This document shows positions 23,902-32,172 of a DNA stretch of 64,000 bases, in pieces. The position numbers and the translations under genes are program-made. Position 1 is the first letter of the stretch. Every line of letters starts with the position of its first letter. The DNA is from Acinetobacter lwoffii (GTDB taxonomy: Bacteria; Pseudomonadota; Gammaproteobacteria; Pseudomonadales; Moraxellaceae). The notes below the pieces were generated by a model. It made no database searches. It saw only the letters and a list, made by a program, of their open reading frames with translations, and was not told the DNA's origin. The stretch covers positions 2,728,001 through 2,792,000 of the forward strand of contig NZ_CP072549.1 of assembly GCF_019343495.1 (NCBI RefSeq), in the 5' to 3' direction.

Positions 23902-25683
23902 TTAAGCTTGAGTCGTGAAATAATCTTCAGAGAAGTTCATGATGACGTCAGAACCTGATTTCACTTTAGTAATGCGTAATGCCAGTTCAGGCAGAATGCG
24001 TTGTACAAAGTAACGTGCCAGAGCGATTTTATTTTGATAGAACTCACCGTCTTTATTTTTCGCTGCATTGGTAATGCGCGCGAACATATAAGAGAAGCTC
24101 AACAGACCTACAGCGTGCAGATAGTCAACTGCGGTTGCATTCGGGAAGTCATGGCTTTCTCGTGCTGCTTCCAGAATGTACTGAGTCACCGATTCAACTT
24201 CAGTTGCTGCATCCAGTGTGGCATCTTTAATAAAGTTTAGATCCGCATCCAGACTATTGGCAAAGTCACGGATTTCAGAGATATATTCAGAGATATATTC
24301 GCCGCCACATTTAATGGTTTTGCGGCCGATCAAGTCTTGTGACTGTACACCGTTGGTGCCTTCATAGATCTGGGAAATACGTAGGTCACGGATACATTGC
24401 TCCAAGCCCCATTCACGGATATAGCCATGACCACCGAAGACCATTTGTGCATCTAGGGTCGCCTGGAATGCGGTATCCGTTAAATACGCTTTCGCGATTG
24501 GTGTTAATAGCGCAACACGGTCATTGGCTTTTTTCACCGCTTCAGGATCAGTAGAGAATTTGGTGATATCCAACTGTTGACCTACATACACGGCGAATGC
24601 ACGTGAAGCTTCATTATTGGCACGTACATTCAGCAGCATACGGCGTACATCACCATGCACTAGAATACTGTCCGCAGGTTTGTTTGGTGATTGAACGCCA
24701 GCCGCGCTGCGACCCTGTAAACGGTCTGTCGCATATTGCGCAGCGTTTTGATAAGCGAATTCAGAAGCACCTAGGCCTTGGATACCCATCGACAGACGTT
24801 CATAGTTCATCATCACGAACATTGCAGCGAGACCTTCATTTTCTTTACCAACGAGGTAACCTTTCGCACCGTCAAAGTTCATTACACAGGTTGCTGATGC
24901 CTTGATTCCCATCTTGTGTTCGATTGAACCTGGGCCGACCGGATTACGCTCGCCGATAGAACCATCTTCATTGACCAAGAATTTCGGTACGATGAACAGG
25001 GAAATACCACGAGAGCCAGCAGGGGCATCTGGGGTTTTCGCTAGAACGAGGTGAATAATATTTTCCGCCAGGTCATGATCACCACCCGTGATGAAAATCT
25101 TGGTGCCGCTGATGCTATAAGTGCCGTCTTCGTTACGTTCAGCTTTGGTTTTGATAATACCCAGATCAGTACCGGCATGTGGTTCGGTTAAGCACATGGT
25201 GCCTGACCACTCACCTGAATAAATTTTAGGTAAATAGGTTTCTTTTTGTGCTTGTGAAGCATAGCTGTTCAGCGCCATGCCCGCACCAACAGAAAGCAAT
25301 GGATACAGCATGAAAGACGGGTTGGTGGCAAACAGCATTTCATCAGAAAGTACCGTTAGCATTTTCGGCATTTCCTGGCCGCCCCATTCCATATCTGCGC
25401 CCAGACCAATCCAGCCACCTTCTGCATATTGTTTGAACGCTTCTTTAAAGCCAGCAGGTGTGGTCACATTACCATTTTCAATTTTTGCGCCTTCTTCATC
25501 GCCGGTACGGTTCAGAGGAAGCATGACGTTTTGAGAAAATTTTGCCATTTCTTCAAGAATCGCTTCTGCTGTCGCAGCATCCAGATGCGCTAGATTTTCA
25601 TTGGCCTGCCAGAACTGTTCTGCATTGAAGACATCGTTCAGGATGAATTTCATATCGGCAAGTGGCGCGTTATAAATTGGCAT
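23902..25683 (-). CDS. Acyl-CoA dehydrogenase (long form, C-terminal extension)
   Basis: This FAD-dependent enzyme of 593 residues catalyses the first oxidation of acyl-CoA in beta-oxidation-type pathways, passing electrons to ETF. Domain markers are an N-terminal helical domain, MCLTEPHAGTDLG, GTKIFITGGDHD, the core with MGIKASATCVMNFDGAKG, and the C-terminal helical core with QMVFGGHGYIREWGLEQCIRDLRISQIYEGTNGVQ. The last of these supplies the region of the catalytic Glu. An extra C-terminal domain of about 130 residues makes this the long subclass often annotated as FadE-like or DmdC-like. It lies beside a second gene of the same type. The substrate chain length is unknown. Confidence 0.93.
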   Translation of the reverse strand: MPIYNAPLADMKFILNDVFNAEQFWQANENLAHLDAATAEAILEEMAKFSQNVMLPLNRTGDEEGAKIENGNVTTPAGFKEAFKQYAEGGWIGLGADMEWGGQEMPKMLTVLSDEMLFATNPSFMLYPLLSVGAGMALNSYASQAQKETYLPKIYSGEWSGTMCLTEPHAGTDLGIIKTKAERNEDGTYSISGTKIFITGGDHDLAENIIHLVLAKTPDAPAGSRGISLFIVPKFLVNEDGSIGERNPVGPGSIEHKMGIKASATCVMNFDGAKGYLVGKENEGLAAMFVMMNYERLSMGIQGLGASEFAYQNAAQYATDRLQGRSAAGVQSPNKPADSILVHGDVRRMLLNVRANNEASRAFAVYVGQQLDITKFSTDPEAVKKANDRVALLTPIAKAYLTDTAFQATLDAQMVFGGHGYIREWGLEQCIRDLRISQIYEGTNGVQSQDLIGRKTIKCGGEYISEYISEIRDFANSLDADLNFIKDATLDAATEVESVTQYILEAARESHDFPNATAVDYLHAVGLLSFSYMFARITNAAKNKDGEFYQNKIALARYFVQRILPELALRITKVKSGSDVIMNFSEDYFTTQA

Positions 25684-25790
25684 GGTGTGTCACCTGTTTA
25701 TTGTTTGATTAAATGAGTTTTAATCAGTCTAAAACACTCAAAATCTGAATGTTAGACGACTAAAGGTTAATTCTGTAACTCTTTATAAAG

Positions 25791-25825
25791 AAAAAGGACT
25801 GCCTGTTGATTGACCGTCCTTTTTC
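25791..25825 (-). terminator. Terminator between the two acyl-CoA dehydrogenase genes
   Basis: AAAAAGGAC pairs with GTCCTTTTT in a 9-bp stem. It lies just beyond the stop of the upstream dehydrogenase gene (25852), so the two paralogs are probably separate transcripts. Confidence 0.75.
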
Positions 25826-25851
25826 TATAATGCAGTTAGAATGACACTAAC

Positions 25852-27654
25852 TTAGAATGCAAAGTGTTCCGCATCCAGGTTCATTAGTGGATCTAAACCT
25901 GTTGCGATCACGTCAACATGTGAACGAACGCGTGGCAGGATCTTCTTGAAGTAGAAACGTGCTGTGGTCACTTTGGCATTGTAGAAATCAACCTCAGTGG
26001 TGCCCGCAGCCAGTTGCTCTTGAGCAACCAATGCCATACGTGCCCATAGGAAAGCAAGCGTTACATAACCAGAGAAGTACAGGTAATCGACTGCAGCCGC
26101 ACCCACTTCTTCAGGGTTTTGCATCGCGCGCATACCAATCTGCATGGTCAGGTCGCCCCATTCTTTGTTCAAGGCAGCCAATGGTTCAACGAATTCTTTC
26201 ATTGCAGCATTGTCTTTGTGCGCTTCAGCAAATTTATGGATGATCTTGGTGAAGTCTTTCAACATTGCACCTTGCGTACCCAATACTTTACGGCCTAACA
26301 AGTCTAGTGCCTGAATTTCAGTGGTACCTTCGTACAAGCAGGCAATACGTGTATCACGTACGATTTGCTCCATGCCGTGCTCAGAAATAAAGCCGTGACC
26401 ACCAAATACCTGTACACCGTGTTTCGCAGCTTCAGAACCGGTTTCAGTCAGGAACGCTTTTGCGATTGGTGTTAGCAATGACAGGATGTTGTCTGCAAAT
26501 TTACGGTCAGCTTCTTCTGCAGCATGTTCAACCACGTCAGCATATTGTGCTAACAGGTAAACCAGTGCACGACCACCTTCTGCATATGCTTTTTGAGTTA
26601 AAAGCATGTTACGTACCGCAGGATGCACAATAATTGGATCTGCTTCTTTTTCAGGTGCTTTAGGACCACTTAAAGAACGCATTGCCAGACGGTCTTTTGC
26701 GTATGCGAGTGCACCTTGGAATGAACCTTCAGATGCTGCAAGACCTTGAACTGCTGTACCGATACGTGCTGTGTTCATGAACGTGAACATGCAGTTCAGG
26801 CCGCGGTTTTCAGGTCCAATCAGGAAGCCTTTAGCATTGTCAAAGTTGATGACACAAGTCGCGTTACCGTGGATACCCATCTTATGTTCGATCGAACCAC
26901 AACGTACACCGTTACGCTCGCCAATCGAACCGTCAGCATTCAGATTGAATTTTGGCACGATGAATAATGAGATACCTTTGGTACCTTTCGGTGCACCTGG
27001 CAGACGAGCAAGTACGATATGGATAATGTTCTCTGCCATGTCGTGTTCACCAGCAGAGATAAAGATCTTCTCGCCAGAGATTGCGTAGCTACCGTCCGCT
27101 TGTGGTTCAGCTTTAGTACGGATAATACCCAAGTCAGAACCCGCATGAGATTCAGTTAAGCACATGGTACCCGTCCATTCACCTGAAACCAGTTTAGGCA
27201 GGTAAGCGTCTTTTTGTTCAGCTGAACCATGATGTTCTAAAGTACGAACCGCACCGTGAGACAGGCCAGGGTACATGCCCCATGCCCAGTTCGCAGTACC
27301 CACCATTTCAGAAATCGCGATACCTAAAGAGTTCGGTAAGCCTTGACCGCCGTATTGTTCTTCAGCAGAAAGAGAAGGGAAGCCAAGCTCGATGTATTTT
27401 TGGTACGCTTCTTTAAAGCCAGTCGGAGTCGTAACAACGCCGTCATTCCAGGTACAGCCTTCACGGTCACCGGTCTGGTTGATCGGAGACAATTCGTTTT
27501 CACAGAAGTCGGCCGCAGCTTCTAAGTACTGATCTACTAGCTCACGGCTTACGTTTTCTTGGAATGCAGGGAGATTTGCATAGTGTTGTTCAGCATTTAA
27601 TAATTCATGCAACACAAATTGCATATCACGTAAAGGCGCTTTGTATTGTGGCAT
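25852..27654 (-). CDS. Acyl-CoA dehydrogenase (long form), second paralog
   Basis: This 600-residue FAD enzyme has the same architecture as its neighbour. The markers are MCLTESHAGSDLG, GEKIFISAGEHD, GIHGNATCVINFDNAKG, VFGGHGFISEHGMEQIVRDTRIACLYEGTTEIQ and the C-terminal extension. The two proteins open with nearly the same residues (MPxYxAPLxDMxFxL) and are clearly ancient paralogs, not a recent duplication. The surrounding region has no electron-transfer flavoprotein or thiolase genes, so pathway assignment beyond fatty or branched acyl-CoA oxidation is open. Confidence 0.93.
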   Translation of the reverse strand: MPQYKAPLRDMQFVLHELLNAEQHYANLPAFQENVSRELVDQYLEAAADFCENELSPINQTGDREGCTWNDGVVTTPTGFKEAYQKYIELGFPSLSAEEQYGGQGLPNSLGIAISEMVGTANWAWGMYPGLSHGAVRTLEHHGSAEQKDAYLPKLVSGEWTGTMCLTESHAGSDLGIIRTKAEPQADGSYAISGEKIFISAGEHDMAENIIHIVLARLPGAPKGTKGISLFIVPKFNLNADGSIGERNGVRCGSIEHKMGIHGNATCVINFDNAKGFLIGPENRGLNCMFTFMNTARIGTAVQGLAASEGSFQGALAYAKDRLAMRSLSGPKAPEKEADPIIVHPAVRNMLLTQKAYAEGGRALVYLLAQYADVVEHAAEEADRKFADNILSLLTPIAKAFLTETGSEAAKHGVQVFGGHGFISEHGMEQIVRDTRIACLYEGTTEIQALDLLGRKVLGTQGAMLKDFTKIIHKFAEAHKDNAAMKEFVEPLAALNKEWGDLTMQIGMRAMQNPEEVGAAAVDYLYFSGYVTLAFLWARMALVAQEQLAAGTTEVDFYNAKVTTARFYFKKILPRVRSHVDVIATGLDPLMNLDAEHFAF

Positions 27655-27908
27655 ATCGGTTTCCTCAATACTGGTTGAACCAGCGTTATAATCTTAGATG
27701 AACTAAAACCTGTCTTCACTGACACGGTTTGGAATGATCTAATCGTGCAACAACTTCCCCTGCGGTACAAGCTTTTCGGGGTGTTTTCTTGGTGACTGTA
27801 AAGTCAAAGATTAATCTGCATGACGCATTAAAGGTCTTGAGTATAAAGACTTTAGCCATATTCTGCAGGAAACGAATAGTCAACTGTATGCATGAAAGAG
27901 CACGCAAT
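27655..27908. other. Intergenic region upstream of the second acyl-CoA dehydrogenase
   Basis: About 250 bp separate the dehydrogenase start from the terminator of the lipoprotein gene. The region should hold the dehydrogenase promoter. I see no gene and no strong operator in it. Confidence 0.5.
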
Positions 27909-27931
27909 AAAAAAGCACCCGAAGGTGCTAG
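27909..27931 (-). terminator. Terminator after the Spy-like lipoprotein gene
   Basis: Read on the minus strand, AGCACC, a UUCG tetraloop and GGTGCT are followed by six T residues. It lies 27 bp after the stop codon at 27956. Confidence 0.85.
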
Positions 27932-27955
27932 TCGTGAAGCCTTGATTCCTATGCA

Positions 27956-28561
27956 TTAATAGGTAGAGGCTGTGGGCTGGAAACGGACATGACATTTGCC
28001 ATTGATAGTTTGTTCGCTCATCTTGATCTGTGCAGCAGTCCCGTCTTTTTTGCCTTGACAGGCTTGCAGCATGGCTCGTTGATGTGCCTGATGTTGAGCG
28101 AGGCGCTGATCAAACTGTTTGGTTAATTCTGCACGTTTGGCATCCGTCAAGACTTCACCGTGCATCATGCCTCTACGCATATCGGCACGCATTGGATGAT
28201 GTTCAGCTTTCATGCCACGATGTTCATCGCGATGGCTTTTCATCTCTTTACGATCTGCTTTAAAGACCATCTTGCAGGTGCCGTCTATAGTCTTGTCACC
28301 AGTCTTGATTTGAACGGCCGAGCCCACAGCTTTATTGTCGCAGGCTTGTTGAAGCTGTTTAGCAAACTGCATGCGTTCTGCACGTTTTGCCTTTAACTGT
28401 TCACGCTGTTCGGGAGTTAGATGCTGTTTTTTGCCTTCATGATGTTTCATCATGTGGGAATGATCATTGTTTGGGACATTGCTGGTGGATTGACAGGCAG
28501 TCAACGCACCCATTGATAAAACACTTGCACTGATTAAAGCTATTTTTGTCATGGCTTGCAT
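27956..28561 (-). CDS. His/Lys-rich lipoprotein with a duplicated C...C module, Spy/CpxP-like
   Basis: This 201-residue protein has a lipoprotein signal with lipobox LTAC (Cys 23). A His- and Met-rich linker (NDHSHMMKHHEGKKQHL) precedes two copies of a module. Each copy has a charged helix followed by C-x(10)-AxQIK-x(6)-I-x-G-x-C, near residues 73-96 and 168-191, with a second His/Met-rich linker between them. The LTPEQREQLKAKRAERM start of the first helix resembles Spy/CpxP periplasmic chaperones. It is divergent from baeS. In enterobacteria BaeSR induces spy, so a role in envelope stress is a reasonable inference. Each repeat's Cys pair could form a disulphide. Overall family assignment is uncertain. 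Confidence 0.75.
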   Translation of the reverse strand: MQAMTKIALISASVLSMGALTACQSTSNVPNNDHSHMMKHHEGKKQHLTPEQREQLKAKRAERMQFAKQLQQACDNKAVGSAVQIKTGDKTIDGTCKMVFKADRKEMKSHRDEHRGMKAEHHPMRADMRRGMMHGEVLTDAKRAELTKQFDQRLAQHQAHQRAMLQACQGKKDGTAAQIKMSEQTINGKCHVRFQPTASTY

Positions 28562-28695
28562 TGTATTTATCCTGTCAAGAAGCTGATTCTATGTTAGATA
28601 AAGATTAAACAATAAAGATGAAGAAACAATGAAGAGTTTTTTGCTTCGGTGTTCGCTACAATAATGAATATAGAAGAAAAATTGAGATTTTAGTT

Positions 28696-30348
28696 TTGAA
28701 CATTCGCCGTATTCCCATTGCATTACGTCTATTTTTGACCGTGCTGTTGACCACGCTGGTCATTACCACGGTGAGCCTAGGTGTATTGCATCTGAATATG
28801 CAGCGTAATTTCGCCCGCTATGTCGCTGATGTCGAAATGCAGAAGCTGGATTATGTGATTGAAAATCTGGCAGATGTCTATGCAGTTTATCAGGACTGGG
28901 GCAATGCGATTCAGGCACAGATTCTCCAGATGGAAGGTGAAGCCGCACCAGATGATTATGACCGATTATCACGCTGGTGGCTGCGCCGTCAGTATGATAT
29001 TGCCTTGCAGCAGCGTTATTTTCAAGAACAGACCCTGGCTCAAGTGGCACCGAGTATGGTGGATCCACAGTTGCCACAACGTCAGGTCAATGAAGAAGAA
29101 TTACGTTTGCTGGCCTCTAATTTGCCCTCCCAGTTTCAGCCTTTTGAAGGCTTGAAATTCCCGCTCAGTTCTAATCAGAATCTGTTTAGAACTGATCGCA
29201 AAAATGGTGAGCAGCCAGCACAGCAACCGACTGGCAAGAAACAGTTTATCCAGATGCCGGACCGTCTTGGTCTCAGTTCACGTCTCTCCCTGTATGATGC
29301 AAAACGTCGTTTCGTAGTGGGTGAGGCTTCAGATGAACAGATTTCTTATCGCCCGATTATGGTGAATAATCAGATTGTCGGCTATTTGGGCTTAAAACCG
29401 GTTCTGGATCAGGATGATGCCTTAAGTATCAATTTCTTTAGTAACCAGAAGCGTTATTTATTTCTGGTCTATGCACTCAGTATTTTGGCGAGTCTGATTG
29501 CTTCCCTGTTATTGGCAACTTATTTCAAAAAGCCGATTCAACGTCTGCTCAATGGTACACGTGCCTTGACTCAGGGGAATTATCAGTATCAGGTTAAAGT
29601 AAACCGGAATGATGAACTAGGTGATTTATCCAATGAATTAAATGCATTGGCGGTGATTCTGGATCAGCATGAAACCTCGCGCCGTCAGTGGGTGGCAGAT
29701 ACTTCGCATGAGTTGAAAACGCCACTAGCAGTCTTACAGGCACAGATTGAAGCGATGCAGGACGGGATTCGTAAACCAACGCCTGAACATTTTGCGTCCA
29801 TGCTGGCGCAGGTAAACAGCCTGAAAAAACTGACCCAAGATCTGGCCGCGCTGGCACAGGTCGATGCCCAGCAATTGCAATTTTATTTCTCCTCGGTAAA
29901 TCCGTGGGAGGTGGTGCAGCAGGAACTCATCAACTTCCAGCCGAAATTTGAGCAAGCTGAATTGACGGTTACTGCAGATGGCGAAGGGACTGAGTTAAAT
30001 CTGGATCTGGATCGTTTTAAACAGATTGTGGCGAACTTGCTCAGTAACAGTATTCGCTATACTGAAGCAGGCGGGCAGGTGCATATTCACACCACGCAAG
30101 ATGATAAAGAATGGACCTTATATATCGATGATAGTCCATTTGGCCTGACTGATGAACAACTGGCGCGTATTGGTGAACGTTTCTACCGTGTCGATGATTC
30201 GCGTACCCGGGCGACTGGCGGAACCGGACTGGGTTTGGCATTATCATGTAAAATTACGCAGGCGCTGGGCGGCAGCTTAAGCTTTGCACATTCACCACTG
30301 GGTGGTTTACGATGCAAGCTGAGCTTTCCTAAACAAGTGAAACCATAA
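28696..30348 (+). CDS. baeS: Envelope-stress sensor histidine kinase BaeS
   Basis: This 550-residue membrane kinase has a helix at about 10-31, a periplasmic domain, a second helix at about 253-276, HAMP, HisKA with the acceptor His at 338 (DTSHELKTPLAVL) and an ATPase domain (NLLSNSIRY; FYRVDDSRTRATGGTGLGL). The G1 region reads DDSPFGL instead of the usual DxGxG, as in Escherichia coli BaeS, which supports the name. The periplasmic part is longer than in Escherichia coli, with a Gln-rich stretch. No in-frame ATG exists near the start, so TTG at 28696 is chosen. In A. baumannii BaeSR affects efflux pumps and the response to envelope damage. Confidence 0.88.
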   Translation: MNIRRIPIALRLFLTVLLTTLVITTVSLGVLHLNMQRNFARYVADVEMQKLDYVIENLADVYAVYQDWGNAIQAQILQMEGEAAPDDYDRLSRWWLRRQYDIALQQRYFQEQTLAQVAPSMVDPQLPQRQVNEEELRLLASNLPSQFQPFEGLKFPLSSNQNLFRTDRKNGEQPAQQPTGKKQFIQMPDRLGLSSRLSLYDAKRRFVVGEASDEQISYRPIMVNNQIVGYLGLKPVLDQDDALSINFFSNQKRYLFLVYALSILASLIASLLLATYFKKPIQRLLNGTRALTQGNYQYQVKVNRNDELGDLSNELNALAVILDQHETSRRQWVADTSHELKTPLAVLQAQIEAMQDGIRKPTPEHFASMLAQVNSLKKLTQDLAALAQVDAQQLQFYFSSVNPWEVVQQELINFQPKFEQAELTVTADGEGTELNLDLDRFKQIVANLLSNSIRYTEAGGQVHIHTTQDDKEWTLYIDDSPFGLTDEQLARIGERFYRVDDSRTRATGGTGLGLALSCKITQALGGSLSFAHSPLGGLRCKLSFPKQVKP

Positions 30349-30361
30349 AGGAAATATATTG

Positions 30362-31048
30362 ATGAAACATGTCATGCTGGTTGAAGATGAAATCGAACTT
30401 GCACAGTTGGTGCGAGACTATCTGGAAGCTGCTGGTTTTGAGGTCAGTATGTTTCATGATGGGCAGGAAGCATATAACAGTTTTACCCAGCGTAAACCGA
30501 GTCTGATGATTCTGGACTTGATGGTGCCGCGTATGGACGGCCTGACCATTTGCCGTAAAGTACGTGAACAGTCGGATTTACCGATTATTATGGTGACTGC
30601 ACGTACTGAAGAAATTGACCGGGTATTGGGTCTGAATATGGGTGCAGATGATTATCTCTGTAAACCGTTTAGCCCGAAGGAACTGGTCGCGCGTGTACAG
30701 GCTGTGTTACGTCGTCTGGATCGTAAATCAGAACCGGAAAGCAATGATTTATTCCGCATGGACAAATCACAACAGCGCATCTGGTACCAGCAAAAAGCCT
30801 TGAATTTAACGCCAACTGAATTCCGTTTGCTGGAGTTATTCCTGGAACATGTCGGACAGGTATATTCACGTGCGCAATTGCTGGATCATATTAATCCGGA
30901 TAGTTTTGATGTGGCTGACCGTGTGATTGACAGTCATATCAAGAATTTACGCCGCAAGATTTCAGATGCGGCTGAAACCGGTAACCGTCATGAGTGGATT
31001 CAGGCGGTGTATGGGGTCGGTTACCGTTTTGAATATCCTGAAGACTGA
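30362..31048 (+). CDS. baeR: Response regulator BaeR (OmpR/PhoB type)
   Basis: This 228-residue regulator has a receiver domain (acidic pocket in VEDEIE, phospho-acceptor Asp at about 52 in MILDLMVPRMDG, Lys in CKPFSPKEL) and a C-terminal winged helix (LTPTEFRLLELFLEH, DRVIDSHIKNLRRKI, VYGVGYRFE). It follows baeS by 13 bp. The ATG at 30362 has AAGGA 9-10 bp upstream and is preferred over the TTG one codon earlier. It would bind promoters of efflux and envelope genes when phosphorylated by BaeS. The divergent lipoprotein gene is a likely target. A terminator follows. Confidence 0.92.
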   Translation: MKHVMLVEDEIELAQLVRDYLEAAGFEVSMFHDGQEAYNSFTQRKPSLMILDLMVPRMDGLTICRKVREQSDLPIIMVTARTEEIDRVLGLNMGADDYLCKPFSPKELVARVQAVLRRLDRKSEPESNDLFRMDKSQQRIWYQQKALNLTPTEFRLLELFLEHVGQVYSRAQLLDHINPDSFDVADRVIDSHIKNLRRKISDAAETGNRHEWIQAVYGVGYRFEYPED

Positions 31049-31070
31049 TTAAGTTTTTAATGTTTAAGAG

Positions 31071-31104
31071 AAGCGAATAGGTGAGAACTTATTCGCTTTT
31101 TTTA
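31071..31104 (+). terminator. Terminator after baeR
   Basis: AAGCGAATA pairs with TATTCGCTT, followed by a run of T residues. This hairpin rules out translation starts proposed inside it for the next gene. Confidence 0.88.
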
Positions 31105-31140
31105 TATCTGAAAATGATAAATATAAGAGGGCTAAAAATA

Positions 31141-31647
31141 ATGAATATCATGATTCGAGACGAGCAAATAAATGACATTCAGGCAATTGAAGAATTAACA
31201 AAAGCCGCTTTTAAAAACATTGAATATTCAAGTCATACTGAACATTTTATTATCAATGTATTAAGGGAAAATCATCAATTGACATTATCGTTAGTCGCTC
31301 TTGAAAATAATATTGTTGTTGGGCATATTGCCGTGTCTCCCGTATCAATGTCTTCGGGTGCAGCAGGGTGGTTTGGATTAGGCCCTATTTCAGTTTTGCC
31401 TCATTATCAAGGTTTAGGCATTGGTTCAAGGCTTATACATGCAGCATTGGACAGACTGAAAGCATTGAATGCAAAAGGCTGTGTGCTATTAGGCGATCCT
31501 AAGTATTATGCTCGTTTTGGTTTTCAACCCATTGCCGATTTAATTTTGGAAAATGTACTAGCTGAATATTTTCAAGCGATCAGTTTTGATGGGGCTTTTC
31601 CGAAAGCCCAGGTATTTTATGATGAAGCATTTAATGCAACTAAATAA
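31141..31647 (+). CDS. GNAT family N-acetyltransferase (YhbS-like)
   Basis: This 168-residue GCN5-related acetyltransferase shows the acetyl-CoA binding region VLPHYQGLGIGSRLIHAAL and the following GCVLLGDPKYYARFGFQP segment, which is characteristic of the YhbS group. Members transfer acetyl groups to small molecules or proteins, but the substrate here is unknown. The ATG at 31141 is chosen, with GAGGG 9 bp upstream, because an earlier in-frame GTG lies inside the baeR terminator. It is AT-richer than baeSR and stands alone. Confidence 0.88.
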   Translation: MNIMIRDEQINDIQAIEELTKAAFKNIEYSSHTEHFIINVLRENHQLTLSLVALENNIVVGHIAVSPVSMSSGAAGWFGLGPISVLPHYQGLGIGSRLIHAALDRLKALNAKGCVLLGDPKYYARFGFQPIADLILENVLAEYFQAISFDGAFPKAQVFYDEAFNATK

Positions 31648-31724
31648 CTGACGATATATTGAATAATTCTGATAATGGATCTTAAAATTTTTATATACAT
31701 CATTCCTATAAACAAGGTAAAAAC

Positions 31725-32096
31725 CTATCGTACTGTTTTAAGTAGCTCAATTCGCTGCCGATCGACTTTTTTTAACTTTAATAGTATTAACTCATAAGAA
31801 TTCAGCACTAAATCTTCAATCAAAGCTTCGTCCAGATTTTCATCCTCATAAACTGAAACCCAGTGCTGTTTATTCATATGCCAACCAGCACGAATATAGG
31901 GATAAATATCCCGCAGCATTGCACCGTGATCAGGCTCAACTTTTAAATTAATGACAGCTTTGCCTTGCAAATGAAAAGTCAGCATAAAGACTTTATCCAT
32001 AACTTTAAATACATCACAACCCTCACCAAAAGGCTGAGTGACAGTGACCTCAGGCAGTTTTAAAGCAGCTTGGGCAGCAAGAGTATGTAAGGTCAT
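31725..32096 (-). CDS. MmcQ/YjbR family protein
   Basis: This 123-residue protein matches the MmcQ/YjbR fold, which resembles DNA-binding CyaY-like folds. Typical elements are LPEVTVTQPFGEGCDVFKVMDKVFML, INLKVEPDHGAMLRDIYP and GWHMNKQHWVSVYEDENL. The cellular role of the family is not established. It lies about 75 bp downstream of selO in the same direction, so the two may share a transcript. Confidence 0.88.
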   Translation of the reverse strand: MTLHTLAAQAALKLPEVTVTQPFGEGCDVFKVMDKVFMLTFHLQGKAVINLKVEPDHGAMLRDIYPYIRAGWHMNKQHWVSVYEDENLDEALIEDLVLNSYELILLKLKKVDRQRIELLKTVR

Positions 32097-32172
32097 AAGC
32101 TATGGATAAATCATCATAAAACTGTGAATAATGTTTAAATTATCCACAGTTTTTATTTTGGATGTGAATAAA

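Noticed and set aside
28664..28693. A 9-codon upstream frame before baeS (ATG 28664)
   Set aside because: It could be a leader peptide, but the codons show no regulatory pattern and no attenuator hairpin follows.
31081..31140. GTG start at 31081 for the YhbS-like acetyltransferase
   Set aside because: It lies inside the baeR terminator hairpin. The ATG at 31141 begins the family N-terminus.
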